Below, piece by piece: positions 6,008 through 8,771 of a DNA stretch of 8,771 nt. The stretch is from NCBI GenBank assembly GCA_038254585.1, contig JBBSGA010000269.1:1-8771 (forward strand), in the 5' to 3' direction. The translations under genes and the position numbers were made by a program. Origin of the DNA: JBBSGA01 sp038254585. Its GTDB lineage: Bacteria > Chloroflexota > Chloroflexia > Chloroflexales > Kallotenuaceae. Numbering within the stretch: position 1 is the first letter of the stretch; the number at the start of each line of letters is the position of its first letter. The notes beneath the pieces are model-generated. The model did not search any database. It saw nothing but the letters and a program-made list of their open reading frames with translations, and was not told the origin of the DNA.

Positions 6008-6484
6008 ATGAGAGACCTGGTTTGGACCCGCTGGCGACGGTGCGCAGCACTGGCGTTCGCCCTCGTGCTCGTGATGGTTGCCGGCACTGCCGCCGCCCAG
6101 GACTCGGCTGAATTGACGCCGTCCTTTGGGAACGGCAAGCTGACAATTAGCGGCGCTGGGTTCAAGGCGCGCGAAGCCGTCACCATCATCGTCACGGTCG
6201 AACAGGGGAAGCGGCAGCTGACCACGACGGCGGATTCTCAAGGCAACTTTGAGCTGGCGACCGCCATTGCCGTGGGGCCGGGGCAAAGCCTCGAACTGGA
6301 AGCCCGCGGTGATCAGGGCACGACGATCGCAGTCACCACAGCGGTTCCCACCATGCTTCCCAACACAGCTGCGCCAGGTGTCCCGACACCTCTCGTGATC
6401 GGCGTTGCGCTCGTCATCCTGACGGCTGGGATAGCGCTGCGTTGTTCCCTCAGAAGCGGGCGCTCAGCCCATACGCGCGGATGA
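6008..6484 (+). CDS. Secreted beta-rich protein with C-terminal LPNTA sorting-type signal
   Basis: A 158-residue exported protein. It has a basic N-terminus, a hydrophobic core (13-26) and a probable signal peptidase site after AGTAAA (25-30). Residues 36-113 look like a small beta-sandwich: LTISGAGFKAREAVTIIVTV, TTTADSQGNFELATAIAV, LELEARGDQGTTIAV. The C-terminus has LPNTA (117-121), a hydrophobic helix (127-145) and a basic tail (RCSLRSGRSAHTRG). This is the order of a sortase cell-wall sorting signal, and LPNTA is the known motif of class D sortases. No sortase is in the window, so simple membrane anchoring is also possible. I prefer the ATG at 6008 because GGAGG lies 6 bases upstream; the ATG at 6002 abuts the GGAGG. 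Confidence 0.8.
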   Translation: MRDLVWTRWRRCAALAFALVLVMVAGTAAAQDSAELTPSFGNGKLTISGAGFKAREAVTIIVTVEQGKRQLTTTADSQGNFELATAIAVGPGQSLELEARGDQGTTIAVTTAVPTMLPNTAAPGVPTPLVIGVALVILTAGIALRCSLRSGRSAHTRG

Positions 6485-6553
6485 ATGCAGCATTGACCCA
6501 GGCGGCGAAGAAGCGTGCACCAGGGAGAGAACACAGGTCCTTTGACATGCAAC

Positions 6554-6583
6554 GGGGCACTCCACCGCGCGGTAGAGCGCCCC
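6554..6583 (-). terminator. Hairpin between convergent genes
   Basis: GGGGCACTCCACCG (6554-6567) and CGGTAGAGCGCCCC (6570-6583) form a 14-position stem around CG (in practice a slightly larger loop). The two imperfect positions are A-C mismatches in plus-strand RNA but G-U pairs in minus-strand RNA. The fold therefore favours the minus strand, that is, the end of the DUF305 gene whose stop lies 37 bp away. No T-run follows. It may serve both converging genes. Confidence 0.4.
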
Positions 6584-6620
6584 ATCCAAACATGTATGCG
6601 AGCCAACCGTCAGGAGCCAC

Positions 6621-7298
6621 CTAGCTGCCAAACCACTGCTTCGACCAGTCCGTTAGTTGTGCGACCTCGGCTTGCTGCGCCTTGATGATCGCATCAGCCA
6701 ACTGCCTGACTTCCGGATGCTGCGCCTTGGTCTGCGCCTCCTTCGCCATCGCGATCGCGCCCTGATGATGCGCGATCATCGCCGTGATAAACCGCTGGTC
6801 GTACGGCGTGCTGGTATCGCCGCTCACCTGCATGTCGCCCATGGCCATGCCCATGCCGCCCGTCCGCTGCACGTCGGGGTACCACTGCTTGCGCCAGGCG
6901 GCCATCTGGTCGATCTCCTGCTGCTGGGTCGTGATGATGTTCTGCGCCAGCTGCTTAATCTCGGGCCGCTGGCTCTCCTTGAGCGCCTGCTGCGCCATCG
7001 TGATCGCCCCACGGTGATGCTCGGTCATACTATCGATGAATTGGGCATCGAACGGCGCGCTGCTCATCGGCATGGAACCGTAATCCATGGTCGCCGTCGC
7101 GCCCATCATGGGCATCGTGCTCGACTGCATGGTCGCCGTGGCGCCCGCCATCGGCATCGTACCGTGATCCATAGTACCCTGGGTTGCGCTTGTACCTGCG
7201 CTCCCCGTTGCTGCCTGCTGCCCGCACGCCGCCACCGCCACGCTGACCAGTATGCCGGTCCCGAGGCGGGACCAGCCCCGCCATGTCAACCTCTCCAT
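6621..7298 (-). CDS. DUF305 lipoprotein with Met/His-rich repeats
   Basis: A 225-residue exported lipoprotein. The signal peptide ends in the lipobox VAAC with Cys25. A low-complexity linker (30-78) is rich in Met and contains two 14-residue copies of TMPM(A/M)GATATM(Q/D)(S/Y)(S/G). The DUF305 domain (82-225) has two helical halves with the paired motif FIDSMTEHHRGAITMA (87-102) and FITAMIAHHQGAIAMA (170-185). Each is followed by the P-E-(I/V)-(K/R)-Q-L and Q-Q-E/Q-A-E-V patterns; a second Met stretch, GGMGMAMGDM (147-156), joins them. DUF305 proteins are ferritin-like helical bundles often found near copper genes. Metal binding by the HH pairs and Met clusters is an inference. The start at 7298 has GGAGG 4 bases upstream. 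It converges with the LPNTA gene and diverges from the broken kinase gene. Confidence 0.92.
   Translation of the reverse strand: MERLTWRGWSRLGTGILVSVAVAACGQQAATGSAGTSATQGTMDHGTMPMAGATATMQSSTMPMMGATATMDYGSMPMSSAPFDAQFIDSMTEHHRGAITMAQQALKESQRPEIKQLAQNIITTQQQEIDQMAAWRKQWYPDVQRTGGMGMAMGDMQVSGDTSTPYDQRFITAMIAHHQGAIAMAKEAQTKAQHPEVRQLADAIIKAQQAEVAQLTDWSKQWFGS
7086..7169 (-). repeat. Two 42-bp tandem repeats inside the DUF305 gene
   Basis: Units 7086-7127 and 7128-7169 both begin CATGGTCGCCGT and share most of their first 33 bases, with the last 9 diverged. They encode the 14-residue Met-rich repeats. Being a multiple of three, changes in copy number would keep the frame. A partial third unit (MPM) follows in the protein. 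Confidence 0.7.
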
Positions 7299-7450
7299 TG
7301 CTCCTCCACACTTGTGATGCGCCACGCGCTACGTGCGATGACACGTGACGACGTATACACTGCACCGTAGCGATGTCTCATGTGGCTGGCAAACTTTCCA
7401 CGTGATCGCAGCCGGGGGGACCGGATTGCTGGAGCAAAAGCAACATAAGC

Positions 7451-7464
7451 GTAGCAAATGCTAC
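7451..7464. promoter_or_regulatory. Perfect dyad in the DUF305/kinase divergent region
   Basis: GTAGCA-aa-TGCTAC is a perfect 6-bp palindrome with a 2-base centre. It lies 90 bases before the likely kinase start and 153 bases before the DUF305 start, in a 255-bp divergent intergenic region. A looser pair CGCTACG (7327-7333) and CGTAGCG (7366-7372) lies nearer the DUF305 gene. Either could be an operator; nothing shows which. Confidence 0.25.
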
Positions 7465-7553
7465 AGCTTGGGGATGATGCCGCGCCCCGGGACCAGTCAA
7501 TCGACGACAGGGAGATCACCGTCAGGCAACATGTTGTACACTGGCGGTATGGC

Positions 7554-8629
7554 GTGACCATCAAAGAGTTCATCGAGAAGATCGTGCGAATAGGACAGAA
7601 CATACCGCGGCACGTGTATCGGCCACGAGCGAGTTGGCGCGGCTTGCTGGTCGTGATGAGCATCGTGGCCATTACGCTGCTGCATTACCTGACAGGTGTG
7701 CATTTCCTGCCATATCACTCGATCTACCGCAGCCTGTATTACCTGCCGATCGCCGTTGCCGCGGTGCTATGGGGGTGGCGTGGGGGGCTGCTTGTATCCC
7801 TGGCCATCTCTACGCTCTACCTTCCTCATGTCTTGCTGCTCGGCCGGCAGATGCCGGATGGCGTGCCCGACAATCTGCTTGAGATCCTGGCATTCGGCTT
7901 CGTCGCGATGCTGACGGGCAGGCTCACCGACAGGCAACGGCGTGAGCGCCACGAGGCGGCGACGTTGCGCGACTACCTTGACACGATCCTCACCGGTCTC
8001 CCAGTCGGCATCGCCACAATGAGCGACGATGGAACGATCGTGGCGCGCAATCCCGCAGCCACCCGGAATGTCGACGAATTCGGCGCGTCGCTGAAGATAG
8101 CGCCGACGCCCGGCTACCGCGAGCTGACGGGAGATGGACGCACGATCGCGGTATGGCGCGCCCCCCTGAAGCAGGCGACGAACGGCTCCAGAGAGGATGT
8201 GCTGGTCTTCGAAGAGCTTACAGAACAGCGGCGGCTCGAGGAGCGTGTGCGCCAGGCAGAACGCCTTGCAGCGCTCGGTAAGCTCGCAGGCGGACTTGCG
8301 CACGAAATTCGCAACCCGCTCGCCATTCTCCGGGCGACGGCCCAGCTGCTCGCGGCGAAGCTGACCACCGATGCCGACCTCCGGCGCTTTACCGTGTATT
8401 GACGGACGAAGCCGATCGGATCGACCACCTGATCGGCTCCTTGCTGGGCTATGCCGGCTCCCACCCATCCACGATTGTGCACGTCGACGTCCGTGTGCTG
8501 CTGCATGAGCTGGCGACCGCCTGCCACTCGAATGCCGTCCAGCGCGGAGTCAGGATCGAGACCGACGTGATCGGGGAGCTCTCGGAGGTCGCGGCGGACC
8601 GTGAGCAGCTCCGCCAGGCGCTGCTGAAC
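7554..8629 (+). pseudogene. PAS-HisKA sensor histidine kinase, frameshifted and truncated
   Basis: Membrane histidine kinase. From the GTG at 7554 (an in-frame ATG at 7458 is possible; neither has a good ribosome site) there are three hydrophobic stretches (about 30-50, 62-92, 107-121). A PAS-like region (about 136-222; LDTILTGLPVGIATMSDDGTIVARNP) and the H-box LGKLAGGLAHEIRNPLAILR with His250 follow. The frame stops at 8400-8402, just after DLRRFTVY. The homology continues in the -1 frame from 8399 with LTDEADRIDHLIGSLLGYA up to REQLRQALLN. One missing base near 8396 would rejoin the halves. The protein then stops resembling a kinase at 8629, right at the N-box, so the whole ATP-binding domain is missing. 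The frameshift could be a sequencing error; the truncation is less easily explained that way. Confidence 0.85.
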
Positions 8630-8771
8630 CCAGGGCAATCGCATCTTAATTTCAGGGTAACGGCCAATGGGGTTCCCACATAGAGGTCACAATACGACCC
8701 GAACTATGACAATGTTCCCACTTCGCGCCTACCAGGAGCGCGTGCCCGATAAGCACCTATGGTTAAGTGGG
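8630..8771 (+). mobile_element. Probable end of an inserted element, family not identified
   Basis: The kinase reading frame loses all family likeness at about 8630, and what follows is unlike the preceding coding DNA. It begins CAGGGCAATCG and has a similar CAGGGTAACGG 22 bases later. It contains GTTCCCAC twice (8672-8679, 8714-8721), and CCCACTT (8717-8723) recurs inverted as AAGTGGG at the very end. Several short repeats near a terminus are seen in IS21-type and other insertion sequences, but I recognise no transposase or exact terminal repeat. A deletion or other rearrangement would also fit. Confidence 0.4.
8706..8771 (+). CDS. Possible start of an unidentified ORF, cut by the window edge
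   Basis: The frame from ATG at 8706 (or 8712) reads MTMFPLRAYQERVPDKHLWL and stays open to the edge. It looks protein-like but is only 22 residues, and no ribosome binding site is near. If the sequence after 8630 is an element, this may be the start of its first gene. No family can be named. Confidence 0.25.
   Translation, partial: MTMFPLRAYQERVPDKHLWLSG

Noticed and set aside
5693..6286. Minus-strand ORFs of 171-197 codons over the divergent intergenic region
   Set aside because: They overlap the well-supported LPNTA gene, lack ribosome binding sites and show no recognisable domain.
7086..7169. Possible CRISPR-like repeats
   Set aside because: The two 42-bp units are adjacent without spacers and encode an in-frame protein repeat.
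6657..7370. Plus-strand ORF of 237 codons rich in Arg and His
   Set aside because: It is the antisense shadow of the DUF305 gene; its Arg/His/Leu composition mirrors the Met/Ala/Gln codons on the real strand.
8385..8402. Programmed -1 frameshift in the second kinase
   Set aside because: No slippery X XXY YYZ heptamer or downstream pseudoknot is evident, and the gene is also truncated further on, so a simple mutation or sequencing error is more likely.
7767..8468. Minus-strand ORF of 233 codons opposite the second kinase
   Set aside because: Antisense to HisKA and PAS coding sequence; no motif of its own.

Overview
This is a GC-rich bacterial window of mostly small, ordinary chromosomal genes. 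The coding sequences carry strong AGGAGG- or GGAGG-type ribosome binding sites. Two lipoproteins (lipobox cysteines) and a protein with a class-D-like LPNTA sorting signal point to a monoderm-type cell envelope. The lipoprotein at 5042-5581, the DUF305 protein and the style of the alpha/beta hydrolase are all families I associate with Chloroflexota and Actinomycetota. I lean to Chloroflexota, but only as an inference. I see no tRNA, rRNA or CRISPR.

Left part (1-4244), all on the minus strand. From right to left in transcription order: a sensor histidine kinase and its NarL-type response regulator (4244 to 2651, overlapping by 29 bp); a class I SAM methyltransferase (2478-1804); a dimeric alpha/beta-barrel (antibiotic-monooxygenase-like) protein translationally coupled to a small membrane protein (1532-742, joined by TGATG); and an alpha/beta hydrolase that runs off the left edge. 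The methyltransferase and the response regulator are each followed, 18-34 bp past the stop codon, by copies of the same roughly 61-bp element. A small hairpin at one end of this element covaries between the copies. A 15-bp inverted repeat lies just upstream of the methyltransferase.

Middle (4245-6007). About 800 bp carries no intact gene. It holds the frameshifted C-terminal remnant of a DHA2-type MFS drug transporter and a strong 14-bp hairpin. Next comes an uncharacterised lipoprotein gene (minus), then about 425 bp of divergent intergenic DNA.

Right part (6008-8771). A secreted, probably wall- or membrane-anchored LPNTA protein (plus) converges on a Met/His-rich DUF305 lipoprotein (minus), with a hairpin between them. 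Divergent from the DUF305 gene is a second histidine kinase gene with PAS and HisKA regions. It is broken twice: by a -1 frameshift near 8397 and by loss of everything after the start of the N-box at about 8630. Unrelated sequence with short repeats follows there, resembling the end of a mobile element, up to the window edge.

I found no complete new defence or biosynthetic system. The most interesting items are the paired 3'-flank element, the LPNTA protein, the Met-rich DUF305 repeat and the double-broken kinase with its junction.
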